A DNA stretch of 64,000 nt from Roseomonas sp. HF4 (GTDB lineage Bacteria; Pseudomonadota; Alphaproteobacteria; Acetobacterales; Acetobacteraceae): contig NZ_STGD01000007.1 of NCBI RefSeq assembly GCF_005222755.1, forward strand, positions 210,812 through 274,811. Reading direction: 5' to 3'. Numbering within the stretch: position 1 is the first letter of the stretch; every line of letters starts with the position of its first letter. The notes beneath the pieces are model-generated. The model was not told where the DNA came from, searched no databases, and was given only the letters and a program-made list of their open reading frames with translations. The position numbers and the translations under genes were made by a program. Below, piece after piece: positions 1 through 8,429 of the stretch.

Positions 1-1936
1 CGCCCACTGTGCGCAAGGTCGGCGCGACGGTCGCGATGATGGGGCTGACGCCTTGGGAACCGCTCGGGTCGTTCGCCGAGACCCAGAGCCATTCGGTGCC
101 AGGGCTGCTCCCGGCCTGGTAGGTCAGTGTTGCCAGTTCCGCGTTGATCGCCGCGACGCTGCCGCTCAAGGTCAGGGTGGCGGTCCCTTGACCGGTCTCC
201 TCCGCGGTGGTGGTGGCGCTGGTGCGGAAGGCGCCGGCCGCGCCGCTGACCACGGCGGTGAAGATTCCGGAGGGCTCGGAATCCGTGAACTGGATGCCGG
301 CGATGGCCTGCGTCGCGCCGGCCGCGATGCTGAGCGTGGCGGGCGTGACGACCAACGGCGCAGTGTTTTCCATCGTCCCGCCCGAGTTCGCGCCCGCCGC
401 GACGGTCGCGATGATCGAGCTGACGCCCTGGGCGCCGCTCGCGTCGTTCGCCGAGACCCAGAGCCATTCGGTGCCGGGGCTGGTCCCGGCCTGGTACGTC
501 AGCGTCGCGAGTTCTTCGTTGATCGCCGCGATGCTGCCCGTCAGGGTCAGGGCGGCGGTGCCTTGGCCGGTTTCCCCCGCGGTGGTGGTGGCGCTGGTGC
601 GGAAGGCGCCGGCCGCGCCGCTGACCATGGCGGTGAAGATTCCGGAGGGCTCGGAATCCGTGAACTGGATGCCGGCGATGGCCTGCGTCGCGCCGGCCGC
701 GATGCTGAGCATGGCGGGCGTGACGACCACCGGCGCAGTGTTTACATCCGGGCCCACCGGGGCGGGACCCGGCAGCACCGGCGGTGCGGACCCGCCGGCG
801 GGCGCATCGACGGAAGTGGAAGCAACGATCGGCTTCAAGCCTTGGAGCCCCTGCGGGTCGTTGGCGGCGACCCAGATCCAGTCCTCCGCGGCGCCGTTCG
901 CCTCGTAGGTCAGGGTCGCGAGGGCGGCGTTGATGGCAGCGAGGTTTCCGGTCAGGGTCAGGGACTGCGTTCCCTGGCCGGTCCCGAAGACGCCGGCGAC
1001 GGCATCGGTCCGCAACATGCCCTGCCCGTCGCTGACGGTGACGGTGAAGTTGCCGCCCGGCCAGGTGTCGCCGACGGAAATCCCGGCCAGCTTCGCTGCG
1101 CCCGTAGGCGCGACCTGCACCGTGCCTGGCCCCTCGATCACCGGCGCCAGATTGACGGCGCCGACATTCTGGGACGGGTCCGTGACCGTCACGCTGCCGC
1201 CCGACGTGCCGGGATAGGCATAGGCATGCACGTAGTCGACCAGCATGTGCGCCGGAAAGGGCGTCGTTGCGTCCGGCAGGCCGGGCCAGTAGCCGCCGAC
1301 CGCCAGGTTCACCAGCATGTACATCTCATCGTGCATGTCGGCGGGGGTCGCCATCGAGGCGACCTCGATCCCATCGATGTACATGGTGACTTGGTCCGGG
1401 CCCCACATCGCGCCGTAGGTGTGGAAGCCCTCGGACACGTCCGCGACCTTCAGCGTGGTCCCCTCGGTGGCCTGCACGGTCGAATGGGTCGAGAAATACA
1501 GAGTGGTGGGGTCGTGGCCGAGCACCTCGACGATGTCGAGTTCCGGCGGCCAGCCGAGATCCGCCGGCAGGAGCCAGAAGGCGGGCCAGAGGCCCTGGCC
1601 TGCCGGCATCTCGGCGCGGATCTCGAAGTATCCGTACAACTGGCTGAACGACGTCTCGGTCGTGATGGCGCCGGAGACGTAGGGAAGGCCGAGCGGGTTT
1701 GCGCCGGGTGCGGCGGTGATGTCGAGCACGCCGTTGCTGACGGTAAAGGGATCGATGCCGACGGAACTGTCCGAATAGTATTGCTGCTCGCCATTGCTGC
1801 CGAGCGTGCGGTTACCCCAGGCGTAGGTGGTTTTCCAAACCCCGGTGGAGCCATCCGGTGAACTGCTGAGGGTATCGAATTCATCGGCAAAGGTGAGCGT
1901 GAGGGCGGAGGTATCGATTGTCGCGCCAACCGGCAT
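1..1936 (-). CDS. GH16 family glycoside hydrolase with C-terminal tandem repeats (3' partial)
   Basis: The minus-strand frame is open from an ATG at 1936 to the left edge, so at least 645 residues are present and the C-terminus lies outside. Residues 10-240 form a GH16 beta-jelly-roll domain with the complete catalytic signature ELDIVE (E132, D134, E137), so it probably cleaves or transglycosylates a beta-glucan or galactan-type polymer. After it come repeated domains of about 115-125 residues, the last two almost identical at DNA level. No N-terminal signal peptide is visible. Repeat-rich secreted enzymes without one are often type I secretion substrates, but the diagnostic C-terminus is not in view. 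It lies beside a second GH16 gene and EPS export genes, which suggests trimming or release of the exopolysaccharide. The start codon has only a distant AGGA upstream, so the start is moderately certain. Confidence 0.85.
   Translation of the reverse strand, partial: MPVGATIDTSALTLTFADEFDTLSSSPDGSTGVWKTTYAWGNRTLGSNGEQQYYSDSSVGIDPFTVSNGVLDITAAPGANPLGLPYVSGAITTETSFSQLYGYFEIRAEMPAGQGLWPAFWLLPADLGWPPELDIVEVLGHDPTTLYFSTHSTVQATEGTTLKVADVSEGFHTYGAMWGPDQVTMYIDGIEVASMATPADMHDEMYMLVNLAVGGYWPGLPDATTPFPAHMLVDYVHAYAYPGTSGGSVTVTDPSQNVGAVNLAPVIEGPGTVQVAPTGAAKLAGISVGDTWPGGNFTVTVSDGQGMLRTDAVAGVFGTGQGTQSLTLTGNLAAINAALATLTYEANGAAEDWIWVAANDPQGLQGLKPIVASTSVDAPAGGSAPPVLPGPAPVGPDVNTAPVVVTPAMLSIAAGATQAIAGIQFTDSEPSGIFTAMVSGAAGAFRTSATTTAGETGQGTAALTLTGSIAAINEELATLTYQAGTSPGTEWLWVSANDASGAQGVSSIIATVAAGANSGGTMENTAPLVVTPATLSIAAGATQAIAGIQFTDSEPSGIFTAVVSGAAGAFRTSATTTAEETGQGTATLTLSGSVAAINAELATLTYQAGSSPGTEWLWVSANDPSGSQGVSPIIATVAPTLRTVG
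24..773. repeat. Two near-identical 375-bp in-frame tandem repeats
   Basis: Matching sequence recurs with a 375-bp period; for example the motif gagacccagagcc begins at 78 and again at 453. Each unit encodes about 125 residues of a threonine/alanine-rich repeat in the GH16 protein. Only scattered substitutions separate the two copies. A third, clearly diverged copy lies at about 820-1190, offset by a longer glycine/proline linker. Such high identity implies recent duplication or gene conversion, and unit number may vary between strains. Confidence 0.85.
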
Positions 1937-2507
1937 ATACAAATTTTCCTACATCTGGATCAGGTGTGCGAGGCACACCCGCGCGTCAGAAAATGCGGCC
2001 AGTCACCTATCCAGACCGCAATGACCTCGGATAATCCGCTTCCTCCGAAACCAATGATTAAATTCGGTAGCAGGCGAATCGACTGACCGCGCCTCAAGTA
2101 TTGGTGATCAAATTACGTAACTGTTAGTTTCTTCATCAATACAAGAGTCGAATTTAAATTGCCCTTCCGCATATTTTTTTCATTAAGATTTACTGAGAAT
2201 CGCCTTAAATTTTGGAATTACATTCTGCTTGCGCAAGCTTGGGGGAGATTCGTCGGCATGCCGTAGCGGACCCGGGGGCTCGCGCGCCACCCGGTCGCGA
2301 TCCGGCAAGATGCTCCTCGCGTCGCGAAATCACGACGCCGTCTCGCTTGACGGCCGCATCCCGCGAAGCGGCGCGGCGTTTGTGGTGCCTCGTCAACGTC
2401 ACGCCAGCAAAGATTTGGGGAATGAGCGCCCTATCGCAGCCTGCGGCGCCATCCCGGCTCGACAGGCCATGGGCGAACTGCGGCCGGAACGCGGGACCTC
2501 CGCCGGG
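1937..2507. promoter_or_regulatory. AT-rich intergenic region upstream of the repeat-bearing GH16 gene
   Basis: About 570 bases without a convincing gene. Bases about 1940-2240 are strikingly AT-rich against the surrounding high-GC DNA, with runs such as attttttttcatt near 2170. This fits a promoter and regulator-binding region for the GH16 gene that starts at 1936. A perfect 12-bp palindrome, gcttgcgcaagc, lies at 2227-2238. I could not assign a specific -35/-10 pair. Confidence 0.4.
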
Positions 2508-3329
2508 TCAGCGCGTGGCCCGGAGGTCGTCGAACTGCCAGACGCGGATCCAGTCGATCCGATAGACGCCCGACAGATCCCTCGCCGCGGCGCCTGGCCA
2601 GGATCCCTCGCCGCCCACGGCCAGGTTCGCCAGCAGATACATCGGCCGGTGCATGTCGGCCGGCGTCGCGGTCTCGTGCACCAGGACGTCGTCCAGATAG
2701 AAGCGGATGCGGTCCGGTCGCCAGGCGACCCCGAAGACATGGAACCCGGCCGAGAGGTCCGGAGCGACGATGCCCGTCACCTCGTCGACTTGGCGGCCGC
2801 CCGGGCGGGCGTGGATGGCAACGTAGTATCTGCCCCGTTCGTGCCCGAGCATCTCCATCACGTCGATCTCCGGCGGCCAGGCCCCATCGCTCGGTAGGAG
2901 CCAGAAAGCCGGCCACAAGCCGCGGCCACGCGGCAACTGCGCACGGATCTCGAAATAGCCATACTGCTGGTTGAGGAGCCGCTGCCCCATGATCAAGCCA
3001 GAGCGATGCGTCATGCCCCGCGGCAGCCCGGGCGTGGGCGCCGCGGCAATCTCCAGTACCCCGTCGCGAAGCCGAAAGGGGCCGTCAGGCCCGTTGTCGA
3101 CATACCACTGCGCCTCGCGATTGCCGGGCAGCGTGCGGTCGCCACCGATATAGGTGGTGCGCCAGACCGCGCGACCCTCTGCCATGCCGCTGGCCGAGGC
3201 GGCAAAATGGTCGAACTCCTCCGCGAAGGTCGCCTGCAACCCGTCGCGCGAAAGCCGCACGCCTTGTGCCGCCACGCCGGCAGACACGAGGCCGCCAAGC
3301 AGGCCGATGAGAATGCGCCGCGCATGCAT
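2508..3329 (-). CDS. Secreted GH16 family glycoside hydrolase
   Basis: 273 residues from ATG 3329. Residues 1-21 form a signal peptide (basic start MHARR, then a hydrophobic core ending near VAAQG). The rest is a single GH16 domain with the catalytic signature EIDVME (E154, D156, E159) and family motifs GLWPAFWLLP and NLAVGG. It is expected in the periplasm or outside the cell, hydrolysing or remodelling a beta-linked polysaccharide, most likely the EPS made by this cluster. It is the last gene of a minus-strand operon, 13 bases after the FkbM gene, which follows the export lipoprotein. It shares its catalytic module with the neighbouring larger GH16 but lacks the repeats. The frame is open further upstream, but the signal peptide fixes this start. 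Confidence 0.9.
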   Translation of the reverse strand: MHARRILIGLLGGLVSAGVAAQGVRLSRDGLQATFAEEFDHFAASASGMAEGRAVWRTTYIGGDRTLPGNREAQWYVDNGPDGPFRLRDGVLEIAAAPTPGLPRGMTHRSGLIMGQRLLNQQYGYFEIRAQLPRGRGLWPAFWLLPSDGAWPPEIDVMEMLGHERGRYYVAIHARPGGRQVDEVTGIVAPDLSAGFHVFGVAWRPDRIRFYLDDVLVHETATPADMHRPMYLLANLAVGGEGSWPGAAARDLSGVYRIDWIRVWQFDDLRATR

Positions 3330-3342
3330 GGTGCGCGGCCTG

Positions 3343-4380
3343 TCAGGCCGCACCGGCGCGGGGCCGGCGGGAGAACAGCACGTCTGTCTGCGTGGCGATC
3401 GGCAGTTGCAGCGCCTGCGCCGGCTCCGGTCCGCGGAACCCAAGGTAGGCTCGGAGGTCGTAGTCATTCGCGATCGCGCTGCTGCGGAAGCCGGCCGCAT
3501 GGAAGCGCGCGACCAGTTCACTGGCGTCCGCGACGTCGGGCGAGGCCGTGTCGACCGAGATCTCGGCCAGGAAGTCCGTGCCTGCGGAGAATTCTGCCAG
3601 ATCCTGGAGGATGCTTCCGAGAACCGGGCCCTCGCCGCCTTCGATGTCGATCTTCACCAGCCGAAGCCGCGCCCGTTCATCCTGCGTCAGGATCTGCGCC
3701 AGCGGCAGCGCCTCGACATCCAACTCAGATGTCCGTCCCTCCCGCGACACCGTGCTGACCGTCCCGGCATTGCCGAAGCTGGGGCCGTAGAGCGCGACCC
3801 GGCCGCACGAGGCGGCAACCGCGGCAGGGACAACGCGCACATTGTTCAGCCCATTCAGCGCGATGTTTTCTCGCAGTATGCGCAGCGCGGCGGGCGATGG
3901 TTCGACCGCGATGACGTGGCCTCCGGGACCCACAAGGCGCGAAGCCAGAACCGTGTAGTAGCCGATATTGGCCCCCACATCGCAGAACACGTCCCCGGCC
4001 CGCAGCGAGTCGAGGACCAGGGCCGTGACGTGCGGCTCCCAGACGCCGAAATGGAACAGCCGCGATCCGATGAAGTCGCGCAAGTCCACCTGGAGCCTGT
4101 CGCCCGTGCAGAGTCTCGCAAGGCGGCGGCGTGCCAGCAGGTCGAGCCCGCCATTCAGCCAGCGCCACGCTGCCTCCGTCGTCGCAGGCGAGAGCCGCAT
4201 CATCGCGACCGCGAGGCGACGCGTGAGCGGGTGTCGGGACGGTGGGATGCGCAGCGATGCCCCAGGCCCCCGGGCCAGAGGCAGCGCCGCACGCGCCGCC
4301 CCATCCCGTAGCAGGAGGAACGCATCCGCCGCAACACGGCTCCGTTCGCGCTCGGCCTGGTCATCGTGAAAGGCGTTCAC
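3343..4380 (-). CDS. FkbM family methyltransferase
   Basis: 345 residues starting at GTG 4380, whose last two bases plus the next A form the TGA of the upstream export gene (GTGA overlap), so the two are probably translationally coupled. The SAM-binding motif DVGANIGYYT lies at about 134-143, followed by VIAVEPSP and a KIDIEGGE motif typical of FkbM methyltransferases. The first 90 residues are less conserved. FkbM enzymes usually O-methylate sugars or secondary metabolites. Within an EPS operon, methylation of a sugar or terminal hydroxyl is the likely role, but the substrate cannot be read from sequence. A second FkbM gene lies at 38.1-38.8 kb. Confidence 0.85.
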   Translation of the reverse strand: MNAFHDDQAERERSRVAADAFLLLRDGAARAALPLARGPGASLRIPPSRHPLTRRLAVAMMRLSPATTEAAWRWLNGGLDLLARRRLARLCTGDRLQVDLRDFIGSRLFHFGVWEPHVTALVLDSLRAGDVFCDVGANIGYYTVLASRLVGPGGHVIAVEPSPAALRILRENIALNGLNNVRVVPAAVAASCGRVALYGPSFGNAGTVSTVSREGRTSELDVEALPLAQILTQDERARLRLVKIDIEGGEGPVLGSILQDLAEFSAGTDFLAEISVDTASPDVADASELVARFHAAGFRSSAIANDYDLRAYLGFRGPEPAQALQLPIATQTDVLFSRRPRAGAA

Positions 4381-5669
4381 CCGCCGATGGCCCGTGCCTG
4401 GGCACCCGCCTGGGTGAAGGGCAAGATGATCGCGATGAACTTCTGGTAGTCGGTGAAGGGAGAATTCGAGACGAAGATCAGGTCGTTGTTCCGCATCGGG
4501 AAGCGCTGTGTCAGGAACAATGTCGTGGGATTGGTGAAGTCCGCCCGATAGACGGTGGGCACTTCGACTGGCGCGTCGGCGGGCGGCTCCAGGCCCATCC
4601 GACGCAGGGTCTCGGCGCGTTCGTAGCGGAACAAGAAGACTGCTTCGGGATTGGCGCGGTCGTCCTGCAGGCCGCCCGCGCGGGCGACGGCATCGGCGAG
4701 GGAGAGCTGCCGGTCCTCGAAGGGAAAGCGACGGTTCAGCTGGGTGATGCTGGCGCTCTGCCCGACGGCGCCGAGGGCGAGGAAATGGCGCGGTTCCCGC
4801 GTGATGATGACGGAATCACCCTGCCGCAACTGAACGTTCTGGCGCGGATCGAACAACACGTCCGCCAGCAACGTCCGCTCACTGACCGGGCCGCGCTGCA
4901 GTGTCACCATGGTCTCATGCGCCGGGAAGCGCGGCCCACCCGCGCGCGCGATGGCGCTGAGGAGTCTCTCGCCGCCCGGGTCGATGCCGAAGCGGACCGA
5001 GTTGGTGACATCGCCCGTCACGCTCACCGCGTTCGAACGCCGTTCCTGGATGGTCACGATCACCTGCGGTTCCAGCGCCCGATCGCTGATGCGTTCGGCG
5101 ATCGCGCGCTCGAGCTGCGAAGGGGTCAGCCCGATGGCGCGGACGGTACCGCCGAAGGGCACCGTGATCGTGCCTTCGCGATTAACCTGCTGGGCCGGCA
5201 GCTGCACGAAGTTGCCGGGCCGTGCGCCCGGCTCCGTGGGGATGAACAATCCGCCGCGCTGTGCTTCGAAGATCGTCGTGCCGATGATGTCGCCGATGCC
5301 GATGCGGACGTCGGTCGCACCTGCGTTCGAGGACAGGTCGCTGAATCGCCTGCGTGAGGGCTCGGCTGCAAGGCTTGCAACATTCCCAGGGTCAAGCGTG
5401 ATGAGCGTGTAGCCCAGCGTCGGGCGCTCGATCGGGCCGGGATTGCCGCTCTGTGTTCGTGCGCCAGCCTGCACATCGACGAGGCGGGGCCCACCGGCGG
5501 GGATGAAGCTGCTGCATGCCCCCAGTGCCAGCAGGGCCATAGCGGGGACGAGCCTGGCGGCATCGCGCGGACGCCGCATCGGCGCGTGCGGCGGCGTGCG
5601 TGCCGCAAGCGCGTCCGTATGACCGGGCATGCGGTGTGGCGGCGGGATGGTAAGGGAATGGCCTGACAT
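4377..5669 (-). CDS. Polysaccharide export lipoprotein (OPX/Wza-like)
   Basis: Outer-membrane polysaccharide export protein with a poly-export domain (IGIGDIIGTTIFEA, then VPFGGTVRAIGLT) and following SLBB-type segments (VSVTGDVTN; LGAVGQSASI). A lipobox LGAC is present. The start is uncertain. ATG 5669 is preceded by GGAGAGGA at good spacing but gives a lipoprotein signal with about 50 residues before the lipid-modified Cys (C52). ATG 5579 gives an ordinary signal (MRRPRDAARLV then a hydrophobic core) but has no visible ribosome-binding site. With the cytoplasmic-membrane co-polymerase at 27.8-30.1 kb it would form the envelope-spanning export channel for the polymer. It is the first gene of the operon running into FkbM and GH16. 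Confidence 0.88.
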   Translation of the reverse strand: MSGHSLTIPPPHRMPGHTDALAARTPPHAPMRRPRDAARLVPAMALLALGACSSFIPAGGPRLVDVQAGARTQSGNPGPIERPTLGYTLITLDPGNVASLAAEPSRRRFSDLSSNAGATDVRIGIGDIIGTTIFEAQRGGLFIPTEPGARPGNFVQLPAQQVNREGTITVPFGGTVRAIGLTPSQLERAIAERISDRALEPQVIVTIQERRSNAVSVTGDVTNSVRFGIDPGGERLLSAIARAGGPRFPAHETMVTLQRGPVSERTLLADVLFDPRQNVQLRQGDSVIITREPRHFLALGAVGQSASITQLNRRFPFEDRQLSLADAVARAGGLQDDRANPEAVFLFRYERAETLRRMGLEPPADAPVEVPTVYRADFTNPTTLFLTQRFPMRNNDLIFVSNSPFTDYQKFIAIILPFTQAGAQARAIGG

Positions 5670-5914
5670 CGGTCGTATGTTCCTCTCCGGGCGGATACTC
5701 CGGCCCGGCCTTCGACGCCGCGCCCCGAGGCCGGGACCATCGGCGCCACGGATAATCGTGCCGCACCGCACGGCAGGACTCCCATGACGCAGGCCGCCTG
5801 ATCCCGGGCCTGCCTGTGGAACGCCGGATGAACGCTGCGGTTTCCTTGTCGTGTATCAATCAGCCGGGCGCGGGCGGCGTTCGTCGCAGCAAGCGCGGAA
5901 TGACGCGCCTTTGC

Positions 5915-6178
5915 TCACGCGCCGGTATCCGAAGACGGCTGCCGCGGTTCGCTTGCGCCATCCGCTACTCGCCCATCGTGTCGGCACCGGCGCTGCGCCG
6001 GCTGGCTTCGCATCGCTCTGCGCGCCGCGAACCGCAGGCTGCCGAGGGTCGGCCAGCGACGGCCCGCGAGGTCCCGCAGTCGCTCATCGACCGCGACGAA
6101 ACCGAAGCCCGCCCCGGCATCGTCGATGGCCACACCGATGAAGCTGCCGGCGATTTCGACGACGATCGATTGCTTCAT
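5915..6178 (-). CDS. Small hypothetical protein coupled to the ParB-like gene
   Basis: 87 residues from ATG 6178. The start overlaps the stop of the preceding 584-residue gene (ATGA), so translation is probably coupled. The N-terminal half (MKQSIVVEIAGSFIGVAIDD...) has alternating hydrophobic residues as in a small beta-rich domain; the C-terminal part is Arg/Ala-rich and probably disordered. I do not recognise a family. The strict coupling suggests it acts together with the duplicated ParB-like protein. Confidence 0.6.
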   Translation of the reverse strand: MKQSIVVEIAGSFIGVAIDDAGAGFGFVAVDERLRDLAGRRWPTLGSLRFAARRAMRSQPAQRRCRHDGRVADGASEPRQPSSDTGA

Positions 6179-7929
6179 GCCACGACATTCCTGTGCCGCA
6201 TGCTGCGCTCCCCGCGCGGCGATACCGACCACACCTTGAAACGCTCCCAGCCGGCCAGAAGTGCCGACAGCTCGACGGCCTGCGAGCACCTGGCGACGCG
6301 CTGTTTCTGCAGCACATTCCGCAACGCGAGGATGGGATGGCCGGGCCGCAGATCTGCGCCGGTCTCGAACATCCGCAGGAACCGGTGCGCAAGCGCGTCG
6401 TCGTCACGCTCCATCGCATAGGCCGCGTACCCGATCACCGATGGCCGGCCGAAATCTGTCATCCTGCGGGCGAAACTCCGCAGCAGCAGGAGCCGTGGGT
6501 GCGATGCGATGATGCTGCGAACATCCGTGGCGGACGCCTTTCTGGCGCGGGTGGATGGCCCGCGCAGTTCGTGCCGCCACAGCAGGTTCGCCATGGCCGC
6601 GGCCAGGGCACGGTCGCCGAAGGCCTCGAAGGCATCGCCCGCCACCACGCCGCGTCGGGCATGGATGTCGTAGGTGGCGCTCGCTTCCTCCTCAAGTCCA
6701 CGCAGCACCGGTACCTCGATCTCGCCGCCCGACAGGATGACCGCGCGAAGCCGGCGCTGACCGTCGAGCAGCCGGCCGCTGGCTGCGAAGCAGATCGGCT
6801 GGACGTTTCCGGCCCATCGCCCCTCCACGATGTCCTCGGCGAGGGCGCAGACGTGCGCACGGCTGACACGGCGCCTGTCGACACGCTGCGCGAGGTACTG
6901 CGCCGCGCGGTGCGGTCCGATCCCCTCGATCGTGACGCGAGCCCCATCCTGGCGTCCGGCCGTGCAAGCGGCTGCATCCGCACCACGCATTGCTGCAGGC
7001 GCCGCCTCCGCATGGCCCGGCGGGGCGGACAGCTGCGGGAAGCGCCGCATCGGCTCGGACCCGGTCCAGGGCTGCCCGTCGAGCGGCGTACCGCGCAGCG
7101 TCGCCTCGAGCGCCTGGATCGCCAGCGCCAGAAGACGCGTCTCGGAGGGCCAGGGCGACGGCGCGCCTGGCCCGGCGTCGATCCACCCCCGAAGCACGAC
7201 GCCCGGTTCGGCTTCGGCAAAGCGTTCCGGTCGGGTGACCGCGTCAAGGAGCCGGTCGGTGCTGGCGGGGTCGAGCGCATAGCCCATGCAGGTCAGGGGG
7301 CTGCGTACAGCCTCGGGCAGTGGGCAGGCCGATCGGGCGAGGCTCGCGGCTACCGCCTGTCCAATCATCGGATTTGCGCCGAGCATCCGATCCAGGGCGG
7401 CGCGACCGGCGGCGGGAGGGTGCGTGGCATGCATCGCACCCGCTGCGCAGCGCACCAGCGTGCGCAGCGCCGCGTCCACTGCCTGGATATGCCGGGCGCC
7501 GCGCGCTGAACACACCCGGGCGCGGTTTACGGAATGCCGGCGGCACTGGAGGCCGCTGGCCTCGTCGTCGATCCCATCGGCGAAAAGGGTCTCGAAGGCG
7601 CAGCGCGCTTCGACACAGGCGAGCAATCGCTGCATCCCGTCGAGAAGGACACCATGGCGAGACACCACTACCGGAACTCCGTTGAGGAGCCATCGCCGCT
7701 CCCGCATGGCGTTCGCGTAGGTCCTGACCGCGCCGGCGTGGCGCCTGCCGTTTGGCCGGCAACGCGCGAGCAGTCGAGCGGCCACGCCCGGAGTGATCTC
7801 GACGATGGCGAACCGCATCGCGGAGGCCGCCGACGCCGGCACGACGCCACGGACGGCCGCATCGACGGCGGGATGCACCGCCAGTCGGACCGGAGCGCCC
7901 GACGCCACTGCGTCCGGAACGGCGGTCAT
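6175..7929 (-). CDS. Tandem-duplicated ParB-like (DGQxRL) domain protein
   Basis: 584 residues. ATG 7929 is chosen because AGGAGG lies 8 bases upstream; the frame is open further upstream without such a signal. The protein contains the same module twice. Copy 1 has W80, N83 and DGMQRL at 97-102; copy 2 has W372, N375 and DGQRRL at 389-394. The 17-residue spacing from W to DG is identical in both. The pattern (a short helix, W-x2-N-G/V, then a glycine turn into LLDGQxRL) resembles ParB/Spo0J N-terminal nuclease-like domains, often seen as hypothetical proteins in phages and plasmids. In both copies an Ala-rich helical segment follows. The first copy has lost the usual Gln position (M instead of Q), suggesting divergence. 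A role in DNA binding or NTP-dependent regulation is inference. It sits between EPS genes with no parA partner visible. Confidence 0.6.
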   Translation of the reverse strand: MTAVPDAVASGAPVRLAVHPAVDAAVRGVVPASAASAMRFAIVEITPGVAARLLARCRPNGRRHAGAVRTYANAMRERRWLLNGVPVVVSRHGVLLDGMQRLLACVEARCAFETLFADGIDDEASGLQCRRHSVNRARVCSARGARHIQAVDAALRTLVRCAAGAMHATHPPAAGRAALDRMLGANPMIGQAVAASLARSACPLPEAVRSPLTCMGYALDPASTDRLLDAVTRPERFAEAEPGVVLRGWIDAGPGAPSPWPSETRLLALAIQALEATLRGTPLDGQPWTGSEPMRRFPQLSAPPGHAEAAPAAMRGADAAACTAGRQDGARVTIEGIGPHRAAQYLAQRVDRRRVSRAHVCALAEDIVEGRWAGNVQPICFAASGRLLDGQRRLRAVILSGGEIEVPVLRGLEEEASATYDIHARRGVVAGDAFEAFGDRALAAAMANLLWRHELRGPSTRARKASATDVRSIIASHPRLLLLRSFARRMTDFGRPSVIGYAAYAMERDDDALAHRFLRMFETGADLRPGHPILALRNVLQKQRVARCSQAVELSALLAGWERFKVWSVSPRGERSMRHRNVVA

Positions 7930-8429
7930 TCCGCCGTCCTCCTGCTCGGACGATTTGCCTTGCGCACCGAGAACAACGCCTGCTGCCGAGGCGGGGAGCC
8001 GGGATGTGGAGTGCACGGCACGGCAGGGTCTCCCAACTTCGACCATCGGCATTGTCGAACATGCAGCGGGCGTACGATGACGCTTCGGCGACACAACGCG
8101 CGACGCCCCGGTTGTTTGCATCACCGACTGCCGTGGCGCGGGCGCGGCGCTCGCAGCGATGCGCCTGCAACCCTTGGCGGCGCGGAGCGCTACAGCGGTG
8201 TCGGGCCGTCCGAAGCGGCACGGTCGCCGGCGCTTCGGCCATTGAGCGTGTCGGTTCGGCTGCCGACGGCCAGTGGCACGGCCTGCGCAGATCTACACAG
8301 GAAGGGGAGCCTTGCGGCATGTCGCGCGAAACCTGCCGCAGGCCCCTCGGATCCGCGCGGCGCATCACGATCGAATCTGGTGCTGCGATCGCTCCGGGCG
8401 AGCAGGTGGCGGGCGCGGTAGCGGCGCAG
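7930..8429. other. Intergenic region without a convincing gene
   Basis: About 500 bases between the ParB-like gene start and the stop of the next minus-strand small gene. Several frames are open but none shows a ribosome-binding site with a recognisable product. It presumably contains the promoter of the ParB-like gene and may contain the end of the upstream transcript. I see no clear terminator hairpin. Confidence 0.4.

Noticed and set aside
53..1861. Long plus-strand frame (602 codons) over the GH16 gene
   Set aside because: It is Arg/Gly/Asp-rich low-complexity sequence produced by the repeats on the antisense strand; the minus frame encodes a clear GH16 enzyme.
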